DNA from: Variovorax sp. KK3
Lineage (GTDB): Bacteria; Pseudomonadota; Gammaproteobacteria; Burkholderiales; Burkholderiaceae_C
Length of the DNA: 57,288 nucleotides
NCBI RefSeq assembly: GCF_001984055.1
Contig: NZ_LYVO01000043.1
Span: 1-57,288, forward strand
Direction of reading: 5' to 3'
A program made the position numbers and the translations under genes. The notes under the pieces are model-generated. The model worked only from the letters and a program-made list of their open reading frames with translations, had not been told where the DNA came from and did not search any database. Below, one piece after another: positions 36,409 to 44,843 of the stretch (position 1 is the first letter of the stretch; each line of letters opens with the position of its first letter).

Positions 36409-37515
36409 ATGCGGCAGGCGGCGCTGGCCGTGACGCAGCGGCTCGCAGATGCTGTCGTCATGGTTCCAGGCGACGCTGTTCCTTTATCCGACCCCTCAAC
36501 TGATTCGCCGGCGCAGCAACAAGCGCAGTCGCAGCAACCGCAGCAAGGTTCCGAAGCCAAGCCGTCTCTGCGTGCGCGCATCCTGCGCTGGGCCGTGCCC
36601 GCGCTGGGCATCGTGGTGCTCGGGCTGTTGCTCTCGCACGCTCACAAGATCGATTGGGCCGGCGCCTGGCAGGCGCTGCAGCGCTATTCGCCGTGGGTGC
36701 TGCTGTCGGTCTTCGCCATCGCCACGGCCAGCCACGCGCTCTACGGCACCTTCGACCTGATCGGGCGTCGGCACACGGCCTACGGGCTGCCGCGTTGGCG
36801 CTGCTGGGCCATCGCGGTCACGAGCTACGCATTCAATCTCAACCTGGGGTCGCTGGTCGGCGGCGTGGCGATGCGCGCGCGCCTGTACGCGCGGGCCGGG
36901 CTGGACGAAGGCACGGTGGCGCAGGTCATCGGCATCAGCCTGGCGACCAACTGGCTGGGCTATGGGCTGGTGGCGGGCTGCGTGTTCGCGTCGGGGCTGT
37001 TGAAGCCGCCCTCGGGCGCGCACCTGGGCGAGCTCGCGTTCCGCAGCCTCGGGGTGTTGATGATCCTGATCGCGGTGGGCTACGTGGCGGCCTGCATGAA
37101 GTGGCAGGGCCGGCAATGGAAGGTGCGCGGACGGCTGCTGGAGCTGCCGGCGGCGCGGGTCGCGCTCATGCAGCTCGGGCTGTCGGCCGCCAACTGGACC
37201 TTGATGGCCACGGCGATGTACCTGCTGCTGGGTGGCAAGGTCGCCTTCGTGGCGACGATGGGCACGCTGCTGCTGGCCTCGGTGGCCGGCGTGGTGACGC
37301 CGATTCCGGCCGGCCTGGGGGTGCTGGAGGCGGTGTACCTCGCGGTGCTGGCGGGTACGGTGGGGCAGGGCCGGCTCATGGGGGCCTTGCTGGCCTACCG
37401 GGCGCTGTACTACCTGGTGCCGCTGGGCGGCGGGTTGCTGCTCTACCTGTTGCTGGAGCGGCATGCCTCGGCGCATCCGCCGACGGGTGCGGGCGGTGCG
37501 CCGGGCGCGGGCTGA
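36409..37515 (+). CDS. YbhN/UPF0104 (lysylphosphatidylglycerol synthase TM region) membrane protein
   Basis: 368 residues. After a Gln/Ser-rich cytoplasmic N-terminus (about 55 residues) come about seven or eight membrane spans in the LPG_synthase_TM pattern (GIVVLGLLLSHAHKIDWAGAWQAL, NLNLGSLVGGVAMRARLYARAGL, TPIPAGLGVLEAVYLAVLAG, YRALYYLVPLGGGLLLYLL). The family includes flippase-like domains of MprF and YbhN; activity here is not known. ATG at 36409 is the long choice; ATG at 36460 is also possible. Confidence 0.88.
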   Translation: MRQAALAVTQRLADAVVMVPGDAVPLSDPSTDSPAQQQAQSQQPQQGSEAKPSLRARILRWAVPALGIVVLGLLLSHAHKIDWAGAWQALQRYSPWVLLSVFAIATASHALYGTFDLIGRRHTAYGLPRWRCWAIAVTSYAFNLNLGSLVGGVAMRARLYARAGLDEGTVAQVIGISLATNWLGYGLVAGCVFASGLLKPPSGAHLGELAFRSLGVLMILIAVGYVAACMKWQGRQWKVRGRLLELPAARVALMQLGLSAANWTLMATAMYLLLGGKVAFVATMGTLLLASVAGVVTPIPAGLGVLEAVYLAVLAGTVGQGRLMGALLAYRALYYLVPLGGGLLLYLLLERHASAHPPTGAGGAPGAG

Positions 37516-37534
37516 AAGGCCGTTCGAGGCGGCG

Positions 37535-37849
37535 TCAGCCGACCACCACTTCGCTGATCTGCATCACCGGCTTGAGGTCGGTGTAGTTGCGGATGTCGCC
37601 GAGGATTTCTTTCGCATGCGGGCCGAAGCCGGCCTGAAACGAGTCGACCGAGTCGCTGAAGATGTGGCACGACGCGATGTAGGTCGGCGGCTCGCCGGGT
37701 GCGCCGCCGGCGATGCCCTTGTCGATGGTGTACGACTTGCAGGCGTCGCCCATGCGGGCCTTGAGCAACGGCAGGTGCTTGTCGCGGTAGTACTCGTGGT
37801 CGAACCGCGCGCCGGGCGTGTTGGGGTACATGACGCTGACCTTGATCAT
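37535..37849 (-). CDS. EthD-family protein
   Basis: 104 residues with the EthD ferredoxin-like fold features: VSVMYPNTPGARFDHEYYRDKHLPLL, ARMGDACKSYTIDKG, and HIFSDSVDSFQAGFG. Family members are small dimeric barrels that bind or degrade organic intermediates. It is monocistronic and convergent with the YbhN gene (19 bases between stops). Function unknown. Confidence 0.9.
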   Translation of the reverse strand: MIKVSVMYPNTPGARFDHEYYRDKHLPLLKARMGDACKSYTIDKGIAGGAPGEPPTYIASCHIFSDSVDSFQAGFGPHAKEILGDIRNYTDLKPVMQISEVVVG

Positions 37850-37958
37850 TTGTTATCTCCAGGTTTATGAGGGGTCTATGACGGGTTAGGCAGGGCTGGT
37901 GAGCATAGGAGATGGCGCGGCGCGAAACAAGCTCGGCGCCATCTCCGGGGCGGCAGGC

Positions 37959-38711
37959 TCAAGACCCGGGCATGTGCGGCGGCCGCAGCTCCACCGGCTT
38001 GGCGGTCTTCTTGCGCATGCGGATGTTGAGCATTTCCACCACCACCGAGAACGCCATCGCGAAGTACACGTAGCCCTTGGGCACGTGGTTGTCGAAACCT
38101 TCGGCCACCAGCACCACGCCCACCACCACCAGGAAGGACAGCGCCAGCATCTTGATGGTCGGATGGGCGGAGACGAAGCGCCCGATGGCGCCCGCGAACA
38201 GCATCATCAGCAGCACCGAGGCGATGACCGCTGCGATCATCACGCGCACGTCGTCGACCATGCCGACGGCGGTGATGATGGAGTCGAGCGAGAACACCAG
38301 GTCGACGATCATGATCTGCATGATCACGCTGGCGAAGGTCGCCTTCACTGCGCTGCCCTTGTCGTCGCCGTGCTCGCCCTCCATCGACTGATGGATCTCG
38401 GTCGTGCTCTTGTAGATGAGGAACAACCCGCCGAGTATCAGGATCAGGTCGCGGCCCGAGATCTCCTGGCCCACCACGGTGAAGAGCGGCGCCACCAGCC
38501 CGACGATCCAGGCCAGCACCAGCAGCAGCCCGATGCGCATGAACATCGCCATCAGCAGGCCCAGGCGCCGCGCAAACTCGCGTCGTTCGGGCGGCAATTT
38601 GTCGACCAGGATCGAGATGAAGATGATGTTGTCGATCCCCAGCACGAGTTCGAGTGCGGTCAGGGTCGCGAAGGCGATCCAGGCCTGGGGATCGGTCAGC
38701 AGTTCGAGCAT
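37959..38711 (-). CDS. TerC/YgdQ-type integral membrane protein
   Basis: 250 residues with about seven membrane spans and the TerC signature LELVLGIDNIIFISILVDKLP near the N-terminus and LVFSLDSIITAVGMVDDVRVM in the middle, both with the conserved acidic residues implied in divalent metal transport. The family exports Mn2+ or acts in metal and tellurite tolerance. The frame has eight extra codons; MLELLTDPQ at 38711 is chosen because the family begins there. No Mn riboswitch was seen upstream. Confidence 0.92.
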   Translation of the reverse strand: MLELLTDPQAWIAFATLTALELVLGIDNIIFISILVDKLPPERREFARRLGLLMAMFMRIGLLLVLAWIVGLVAPLFTVVGQEISGRDLILILGGLFLIYKSTTEIHQSMEGEHGDDKGSAVKATFASVIMQIMIVDLVFSLDSIITAVGMVDDVRVMIAAVIASVLLMMLFAGAIGRFVSAHPTIKMLALSFLVVVGVVLVAEGFDNHVPKGYVYFAMAFSVVVEMLNIRMRKKTAKPVELRPPHMPGS

Positions 38712-38835
38712 GGCGTCCTTTCGCCGGCGGGTCACGGCCGCGGCAGCGCGGAGGATGCCACAGGCGGGCGGGGCAGCCCGCGCAAGCCGGGCTGAGGCGT
38801 GAGGGAATGTGGCGCGGCGCCAACCCGCGCCGTGC

Positions 38836-39318
38836 TCAGCGGCCGCGCTGCTCCCAGAAGCCGCGATGCGTGGCGATCATTTCTTCGGCCACCTCCGCCA
38901 CCGGGCCGATCACCTCGATCGGTTTCTGCCCGCGCGCGAAGACCTCGCGGCAGGGCAGCGACAGCGTGGGGTTCTCGGGGTGGTCGCCGGTCAGTTCGAG
39001 CAGCGCGCCCTCTTCGGCGCCGTACACCACGCGGCCGATGTTGGCCCAGTACACGGTGCCCGCGCACATGGCGCAGGGCTCGAAGGTCGTCACCAGGGTA
39101 CAGCGGGCCAGGTACTCGCCCGGGTAGTTGAGCGCCGCGGTGCGGGCCAGCGTGGCTTCGGCATGCTGCACGGTGTCGATGTTGCCCTGCTCGGCCAGCA
39201 CCGTCTCGCCGTCGGGCGCGACCAGCAGGGCACCGAAGGGATGGCGCCCCATGGCCATCGCGCGGCGCGCCACCTGGTCTGCGCGGCGCAGGGCGCGAAC
39301 GGCCTGGTCCTTATCCAT
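38836..39318 (-). CDS. CMP/dCMP-type nucleoside or guanine deaminase
   Basis: 160 residues with the zinc-deaminase motifs HAEATL (H52, proton-shuttling E54) and PCAMC (C82, C85). Length and the TFEPCAMCAGTVYWANIGRVVYG stretch fit the tRNA-adenosine/guanine/cytosine deaminase branch. It overlaps the ABC permease gene by 8 bases, so it is probably the intracellular enzyme for a nucleobase-like or pyrimidine-like compound imported by that transporter. Confidence 0.9.
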   Translation of the reverse strand: MDKDQAVRALRRADQVARRAMAMGRHPFGALLVAPDGETVLAEQGNIDTVQHAEATLARTAALNYPGEYLARCTLVTTFEPCAMCAGTVYWANIGRVVYGAEEGALLELTGDHPENPTLSLPCREVFARGQKPIEVIGPVAEVAEEMIATHRGFWEQRGR

Positions 39319-40081
39319 TCTGGCTTCCGCGGTGGGCCCAGCCCGTGGTGTGCTTTTCGATGACGCTGAAGAGCTCGTACATCAGCATCGCCATGGCGCC
39401 CACCACCATCAGGCCCGCGAAGGCCAGGCCCATCTGCATGGCCGAGCCGGCCGAGATCAGCAGGTAGCCGATGCCTTCGTTGGCCGCGGTCATCTCGCTG
39501 ACCGTGGTGCCGACGAAGGCCAGCGTGATCGCGACCTTGAGCGAGGCGTAGAAGTACGGCATGGAGCGCGGCAGGCCGATCTTGACGAGCACGTCCCACC
39601 GCTTGGCGCCCAGCACGCGCAGCACGTCTTCGAGTTCGGGCTCGAGCGTGGCCAGGCCGGTGGCGATGTTGACCATGATCGGGAAGAAGCTGATCAAGAA
39701 AGCCGTGAGGATGGCCGGCCCCACGCCGATGCCGAACCACACCACGAGAATCGGCACGAAGGCCGCCTTGGGCAGGGCGTTGAAGGCCGTCATCAGCGGG
39801 TACATCGCGGCATAGGCGAGCCGCGAGCTGCCGATGACGAAGCCCAGCAGCACGCCCACCACGATCGCGAGGCCGAAGCCCGCCATCGTCACCCAGAAGG
39901 TGCGCCAGGCATGGCCGGCGATGATTTCCTTGAACTCCCAGAACTGCGTCCAGATGCGCCACGGGCTCGGAAAGATGAATTCCGAGACACCGAAGCCCGC
40001 GCACACGATCTGCCAGAGCACGATCACCGCCACCAGCAGCAGCCAGGGCGACCAGCGTTCGAGTTGCTTGTTGTTCTTCAT
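39311..40081 (-). CDS. ABC transporter permease, SsuC/TauC/ThiX type
   Basis: 256 residues with six or so membrane spans and the binding-protein-dependent permease EAA loop ELEDVLRVLGAKRWDVLVKIGLPRSM. The family imports sulfonates, nitrate, thiamine-precursor pyrimidines and nucleobase-like compounds. It lies 7 bases downstream of the ATPase gene. Confidence 0.92.
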   Translation of the reverse strand: MKNNKQLERWSPWLLLVAVIVLWQIVCAGFGVSEFIFPSPWRIWTQFWEFKEIIAGHAWRTFWVTMAGFGLAIVVGVLLGFVIGSSRLAYAAMYPLMTAFNALPKAAFVPILVVWFGIGVGPAILTAFLISFFPIMVNIATGLATLEPELEDVLRVLGAKRWDVLVKIGLPRSMPYFYASLKVAITLAFVGTTVSEMTAANEGIGYLLISAGSAMQMGLAFAGLMVVGAMAMLMYELFSVIEKHTTGWAHRGSQNG

Positions 40082-40088
40082 GGCGCGC

Positions 40089-40940
40089 TCACTGGGGCAG
40101 CACCGCGGGGGCGGCGGTCGATGCGGTCGCAGCGTTGCTGCGGATGGCGCCGATGTGGCCGCGCAGTTCCAGCACGATGTCGGTGAACTCCTTGGTGTAG
40201 GTCACCTCCAGCTCGCGCGGCCGCGGCAGCTCGATCTCGCGCTTCACCACGAAGCGGCCGGGGCTCTTGCTCATCACGTACACGGTGTCGGCCAGAAACA
40301 CCGATTCGCGCAGGTCGTGCGTGACCAGGATCACGTTGAACTGCTGCTCGGTCCACAGGTCGCGCAGGATGCACCAGAGCTCTTCGCGCGTGAAGGCGTC
40401 GAGCGCGCCGAAGGGCTCGTCCAGCAGCAGCATCTTGGGCTCGTGGATCAGTGCGCGGCAGATGCTGGCGCGCTGCTGCATGCCGCCCGAAAGCTGCCAC
40501 GGAAACTTGTCCTCGTAGCCGCCCAGGCCCACCTTCTGCAGCAGGCGCCGGGCACGCTCTTCATATTCCTTGCGCTTGCTTTTGAAGTTGGAGCGGTAGG
40601 GCTCGACGATCTCGAGCGGCAGCAGCACGTTGTCGACCGTGGTGCGCCAGGGCAGCAGCGACGGCGCCTGAAAGGCCATGCCCGAGATCTTGAGCGGGCC
40701 GGTCACGGGCTGGCCGTCGATGCGGATCTTGCCCATCGACGGCATCTTGAGCCCCGTCGTCAGCTTCATGAAGGTCGACTTGCCGCAGCCCGAGGGGCCG
40801 ACGATGGCGATGAACTCGCCGCGCGCCACCTTGAGGTCGATGGCTTCGACCGCGAAGTGGTTGGCGCGCAGCAGCTCTTCGTTGTAGGCGAGCCAGACGT
40901 CCTGAAAGTCGACGAAGGGCGTGGTCTCCGCGACCGCCAT
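40089..40940 (-). CDS. ABC transporter ATP-binding protein, SsuB/TauB type
   Basis: 283 residues. Walker A is GPSGCGKST, the signature is LSGGMQQRASICRAL, Walker B is MLLLDEPFGALD, and the switch His is in THDL. The frame is open upstream across the receptor gene; ATG at 40940 overlaps the receptor stop (ATGA) and begins MAVAETTPFVDFQDVWLAYN. It powers the adjacent permease. Confidence 0.93.
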   Translation of the reverse strand: MAVAETTPFVDFQDVWLAYNEELLRANHFAVEAIDLKVARGEFIAIVGPSGCGKSTFMKLTTGLKMPSMGKIRIDGQPVTGPLKISGMAFQAPSLLPWRTTVDNVLLPLEIVEPYRSNFKSKRKEYEERARRLLQKVGLGGYEDKFPWQLSGGMQQRASICRALIHEPKMLLLDEPFGALDAFTREELWCILRDLWTEQQFNVILVTHDLRESVFLADTVYVMSKSPGRFVVKREIELPRPRELEVTYTKEFTDIVLELRGHIGAIRSNAATASTAAPAVLPQ

Positions 40941-41965
40941 CACTTCTTGAGGATGTTGAGCTCGGCCGCCGGGGGCAGCAGGCTCGCGGTCCACACCGCC
41001 TCCGGGTTCACGCGCGTCTTGGTGCCGAACGCGTCGGACACCTGCGACGCCATCAGCGACAGCCGTCCCGGATCGACCGCGCCGAAGCCGTCGGTGCGCG
41101 CGTCGGGGCTGTTGATCACGGTGTCGATGGCGAGCTTGAGGCGGCGCGTTTCGAGCGCGGAGTCGATGATGCCGTCGCGCTTCTTCACGGACTCGATCGC
41201 CACCGCCGGATTGGCCATGACTTCCTTCGCGCCCTTGGCGAAGGCCGAGAGAAAGGCCTTGATGGCGGCCGGGTTCTCCTTGATGAGCTTGGGCGACGCG
41301 ATGATCACGTTGCCGTAGAGCTTCACGCCGTAGTCGGGGTATTGCAGCACCACGATGTCCGCCGCCTTGGCGCCGCGCGCTTCCAGGTTGAGCAGCGACG
41401 TGAAGGTGAAGCCGGTGATGGCGTCGATGTCGCCGCGCACGAGCATGGTTTCGCGCAGCGTCGGGTCCATGGCGGTCCAGTTGACCGCGCCGATGTTGTT
41501 GGCCTTGGCGAAGATCGGAAAGGCGCGGCGGCCGGCGTCGAACACCGGGGCGCCGAGCTTCTTGCCGGCCAGGTCGGCCGGCTTGGCGATGCCGCTCTTC
41601 TTGAGCGCCATGACCGAGGCCGGCGTGTTGTTGTAGACCATCATCACCGCGACCGGCTTGTTGGGGCTGTCGGGGTTGTTGGCGTGGAACTCCATCAGCG
41701 CAGCCAGGTCGGCAAAGCCCATGTCGTAGGCACCCGACGCCACGCGGGTCACGGTGCCGCCCGAGCCGTTGCCGGCATCGATGGCCACGTCGAGGCCGGC
41801 GGTCTTGAAGTAGCCCTTCGCGGCGGGATGCAGGAAGAGCGCGGCCGGGCCTTCGAAGCGCCAGTCGAGCTGAAACTTGATGGGGGTCTGGGCATGCGCC
41901 GAGGTCAGACCGAAAGAAAGTGCCGAAGCGGCGAGGAGGGACGAGATCAGTTGGCGCTTGTTCAT
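40940..41965 (-). CDS. ABC transporter substrate-binding protein, SsuA/NMT1 type
   Basis: 341 residues with a signal peptide (MNKRQLISSLLAASALSFGL to about AHAQ) and the NMT1/THI5-like fold start PIKFQLDWRFEGPAALFLHPAAKGYFKTAGLDV. This is the receptor of the importer. The open frame starts nine codons earlier, but the basic MNKRQ start is normal. With the downstream deaminase the ligand may be a pyrimidine or purine derivative; not proven. Confidence 0.91.
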   Translation of the reverse strand: MNKRQLISSLLAASALSFGLTSAHAQTPIKFQLDWRFEGPAALFLHPAAKGYFKTAGLDVAIDAGNGSGGTVTRVASGAYDMGFADLAALMEFHANNPDSPNKPVAVMMVYNNTPASVMALKKSGIAKPADLAGKKLGAPVFDAGRRAFPIFAKANNIGAVNWTAMDPTLRETMLVRGDIDAITGFTFTSLLNLEARGAKAADIVVLQYPDYGVKLYGNVIIASPKLIKENPAAIKAFLSAFAKGAKEVMANPAVAIESVKKRDGIIDSALETRRLKLAIDTVINSPDARTDGFGAVDPGRLSLMASQVSDAFGTKTRVNPEAVWTASLLPPAAELNILKK

Positions 41966-42071
41966 TTGCGTTCCATGCGGGAGATGCGGCATTCAAGCAA
42001 ATTCGGTGCCGACCTGTACCCGGGACCAACCCTTCCTCGCGGCTGCGGTCCGCATGCGGCTGGAGGTTCGG

Positions 42072-44624
42072 TTAGTTGACGAAGGGTTCGAAGCGGGAGC
42101 CAGAGCCGAAGCCGGAGCCGGAGCCGGCGTCGGAGCTGGACTCGGTATCGTCGCTTGCGTCAGCGACCGTGACCGTGACCGCATTCGAGCTTGCGCTCGT
42201 GCCGTCAGCGGAGACCTCTTCGACAACCGGCCGGATGGGCGGGATGCCGCCCGTGGCGCCCGGCCTTCTCACCGGCTGGCCCTGTTCTTCTTCCTGGTGC
42301 ATCAGCACCATAGGCAGGTACGCCATGAACATGCCGAAGCCCATGATCAACGGCTCCAACACCATCCGGACTGTTTCGTCCTGCTCTTCCAGGATGGGCT
42401 TGAGGCTTTCCCTGAAAGCCAGGGCCATGGTCCACGCGAGAAGGTGGGCCGGGGTCGTGATGAGCGAGGCCGCAGCGAACTCCCGCAACATGCCCGCGTT
42501 GCTGGGCTGGAATCCGAGGCTGATCTTCAGGCCCTGGGTATCGTCCCGCCGCTTCTTGTCGACTTCCGTTGCCATGGCTGCAAGCCGCTCCGACGGCAGC
42601 AACGCAGGGCCCTCGTCCAGCGATTCGAGCGCAGCCTGCTCCAAGGGTGTGGCCAGGAAAGGCGTGAACGTCGTCTGGACGGCATGGACATAGGTTTCGC
42701 GAACGAGGGCATCGAGTTCGTGCGGCGACAACTCCGGCGATGACTGCCGGATCTGCTGGTCGAGGGTGGTCAGGTCCGGCAGATTCCGTTCGCCGGTCAG
42801 CAGCGTGGAAATGGGCGGCAGCGTGTAGAGCGGCGGCAGCGGCGCATGGCCGAGCATGACTTCCAGTCCGCGGCGCTTTTCGAGCAATTCTTTTTCTGCT
42901 GCCTCGCTGTCGGAGACTTCGGATGATTGGAGGCGTCGATAATCTTCTTCGAAATCCTCGATGCGGTTTTCCAGATCTTGTTTGTAGGCCCATTGGTGAG
43001 GCGTCAGCGATATCGACTTCAAGCGATCGAGTTCGACATCGCAGCGATAGACGCCCAATTCCATTTCAAGTGCCGTCATGCGGCTTGCCGTTTCAAAATC
43101 ATCGACGGGGGCCTCGCGCATCCGCTGCAGTCGTTGTGCCTTGCCTTCGAGTGTGAGCGCATCGGTGAGGCGTGACAGATACTGTCGTTGATCCTTATTC
43201 AGGTCACCATTTGCTTCCAGAACCGTCAATCGAAGCTGTTCGCGAAGATAGATCGACCCGTTTTGAATTTCCAGCAACCTCCGGCGCTCCGTCGGATCGG
43301 TATTCAGCAGTTCGTCGGCGAATTCATTCAATTCATGCAGGTATTCTCGATGCGCGGCTTCGTCGGAAAGATCGCCCGCATGTGTTCGGCGGTAACTCCG
43401 GTTCTCCATGTATTTGACGATGGCCGGCAGCGTGAAGTCGTCCATGATTTCGGCCAGTGCGAACAGTGACGAGTCGATCAACGAATCGCCCATGTTGAAC
43501 TGCGGCCTTTCGCCCGCGCGGGCGGTCAAGGTTTCATTGCCGAATTCGTGAGGAATCGCGCCCAGACCCGCCTGGGGCGCCAACTTGTTCGAAGCCATTT
43601 CCCCGAGCCACAGATACATGGCGTACAGGCCGCCCGCCGCACCGGCGCCTGACGCCGGCATCGTGCGCAGGTTGTCGCGCAGGGGAAAAAAGAAGTTGCA
43701 CGCATCGCGCGCCATGCTCAATGCCGCCTGTCCAGCGAAGAAAGTCGCGAAGTCGTTGAGCGTGCCCGTCTCGTAGCAGGCCAGGATGGCGGCGATGCTT
43801 GCGACGCCCAGCACAGTCCGCGAAATGAACTGGGCCCGATTGCCGGTGCCCGTGACGGCAGCAGCCAATCCGCCCAGCAGGTTCAATGCCGGACCCAGCG
43901 CAATCGCCGCGATGCTCACGCCGCCCGGCGACGCGCCACCTTCTTCCGACGCATCCCCCAGCGCGATCTGGAAAAGGATGGCATCGCGCATGAGCGTCGC
44001 CATCGTCACGATGATGCCGTCTCGCAGCCCCACGATGGCCATGTTGGTCATCCATCGACCGGTGGTCGTGTCGCTGTATTCAGCTTTGAAGAATTTGCCG
44101 AGGCAGTCCAGCAAATGGAGGCGCCGTTGCTGTCGGCCGGTGTCGCTGTCGTCGGGATGTCGGGCGACCGATTCGCGCATCAGGTTCTTGAGGTACGCGA
44201 TGTCCTTGGCCAGGCTGGGATCGATGTCTGAATAGCAAGCGCTGTCGTTTTCTCGAAGGCCGCTCCGGGCCGTGCTCGAGGAGGAGACCAATTGGTCGAC
44301 TTCATCTCCCAGAGAATGAGCGCAGTGACCGCCGATCGGGTCGAGCTTTTGACTCAGCGATTTCCCGCGGAGATTTTTAGATATCCTGAAAACGGTTGAA
44401 AGTTGCGCTTTGGAGAGAGGTCGATGGTTTTCCGCAAGTGTGGGGGACCGTTCTTTCATGTAGCGGTCCAGCGCGCCGATGGATGCGGTCGTCAGTGACG
44501 ACGCACGTTCATGCGATGAGTCGTCACTGCTGGATGAAAGATTGATGTTGTGCCACTTTTCTTCGATTGAAGACAAGGTGTTTTGCGAAATCGAAATTCT
44601 TGTCGGGTGATGAATTGCTTGCAT
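42072..44624 (-). CDS. Large paralogous protein of unknown function, effector-like (first copy)
   Basis: 850 residues. A Ser-rich, low-complexity N-terminus (LSSSSDDSSHERASSL) is followed by a conserved core shared with the product at 47236: GRWMTNMAIVGLRDGIIV, ALGPALNLLGG, then SMARDACNFFFPLRDNLR, and many hydrophobic stretches that could insert in membranes. Helical middle part, Pro/Ser/Gly-rich C-terminus ending GSGSRFEPFVN. The frame begins at a TTG at 44636; ATG at 44624 is preferred. The first part of the gene is less GC-rich than its surroundings. No T3S gene or hrp-type box was found nearby; secretion is an inference from composition. Confidence 0.8.
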   Translation of the reverse strand: MQAIHHPTRISISQNTLSSIEEKWHNINLSSSSDDSSHERASSLTTASIGALDRYMKERSPTLAENHRPLSKAQLSTVFRISKNLRGKSLSQKLDPIGGHCAHSLGDEVDQLVSSSSTARSGLRENDSACYSDIDPSLAKDIAYLKNLMRESVARHPDDSDTGRQQRRLHLLDCLGKFFKAEYSDTTTGRWMTNMAIVGLRDGIIVTMATLMRDAILFQIALGDASEEGGASPGGVSIAAIALGPALNLLGGLAAAVTGTGNRAQFISRTVLGVASIAAILACYETGTLNDFATFFAGQAALSMARDACNFFFPLRDNLRTMPASGAGAAGGLYAMYLWLGEMASNKLAPQAGLGAIPHEFGNETLTARAGERPQFNMGDSLIDSSLFALAEIMDDFTLPAIVKYMENRSYRRTHAGDLSDEAAHREYLHELNEFADELLNTDPTERRRLLEIQNGSIYLREQLRLTVLEANGDLNKDQRQYLSRLTDALTLEGKAQRLQRMREAPVDDFETASRMTALEMELGVYRCDVELDRLKSISLTPHQWAYKQDLENRIEDFEEDYRRLQSSEVSDSEAAEKELLEKRRGLEVMLGHAPLPPLYTLPPISTLLTGERNLPDLTTLDQQIRQSSPELSPHELDALVRETYVHAVQTTFTPFLATPLEQAALESLDEGPALLPSERLAAMATEVDKKRRDDTQGLKISLGFQPSNAGMLREFAAASLITTPAHLLAWTMALAFRESLKPILEEQDETVRMVLEPLIMGFGMFMAYLPMVLMHQEEEQGQPVRRPGATGGIPPIRPVVEEVSADGTSASSNAVTVTVADASDDTESSSDAGSGSGFGSGSRFEPFVN

Positions 44625-44640
44625 GTCCGGGATCAAAATG

Positions 44641-44673
44641 AAAAAGCGAGGTCTGTTGGGCCTCGTCTTTTAG
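44641..44673 (-). terminator. Terminator-like hairpin just before the first paralog
   Basis: A run of A, then arms GCGAGGTC and GGCCTCGT around a short loop and a run of T. Read leftward it is a stem with a T tract, like a rho-independent terminator. It ends only about 17 bases before the likely start codon (44624). It could end transcripts from the right or act as an attenuator of the paralog's own leader. Confidence 0.55.
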
Positions 44674-44769
44674 TTTTACCGCTCCACCCTGAGGTCGGCC
44701 TGACATGTTTCTCGCACAATTCAATCAAATCTCGTTAATTTTCAATGCGCTCCGCGCAGGTGTGCAGCC

Positions 44770-44803
44770 GAAAAAAAAGACGCCGAAACCTGGTTTCAGC
44801 GTC
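44770..44803 (-). terminator. Rho-independent terminator of maeB
   Basis: Read leftward: an almost perfect stem (arms around GACGCTGAAACC and GGTTTCGGCGTC) followed by about eight T. It starts about 40 bases after the maeB stop and is a textbook intrinsic terminator. Confidence 0.85.
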
Positions 44804-44843
44804 CCTGCCCGGCGAAGGCCGGGCCATGGCCTTGCGCGTTCGG

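Noticed and set aside
38712..38835. yybP-ykoY manganese riboswitch before the TerC gene
   Set aside because: The leader is GC-rich but lacks the conserved core of that riboswitch.
41966..42071. TPP riboswitch upstream of the SsuA/NMT1-type importer
   Set aside because: The conserved CUGAGA and ACCUGA elements are not found in the leader.
44625..44840. hrp/PIP-type promoter box before the first large paralog
   Set aside because: Two CGAA words occur, but with 11 bases between them and not the 16 needed for a TTCG-N16-TTCG box; the region is explained by two terminators.
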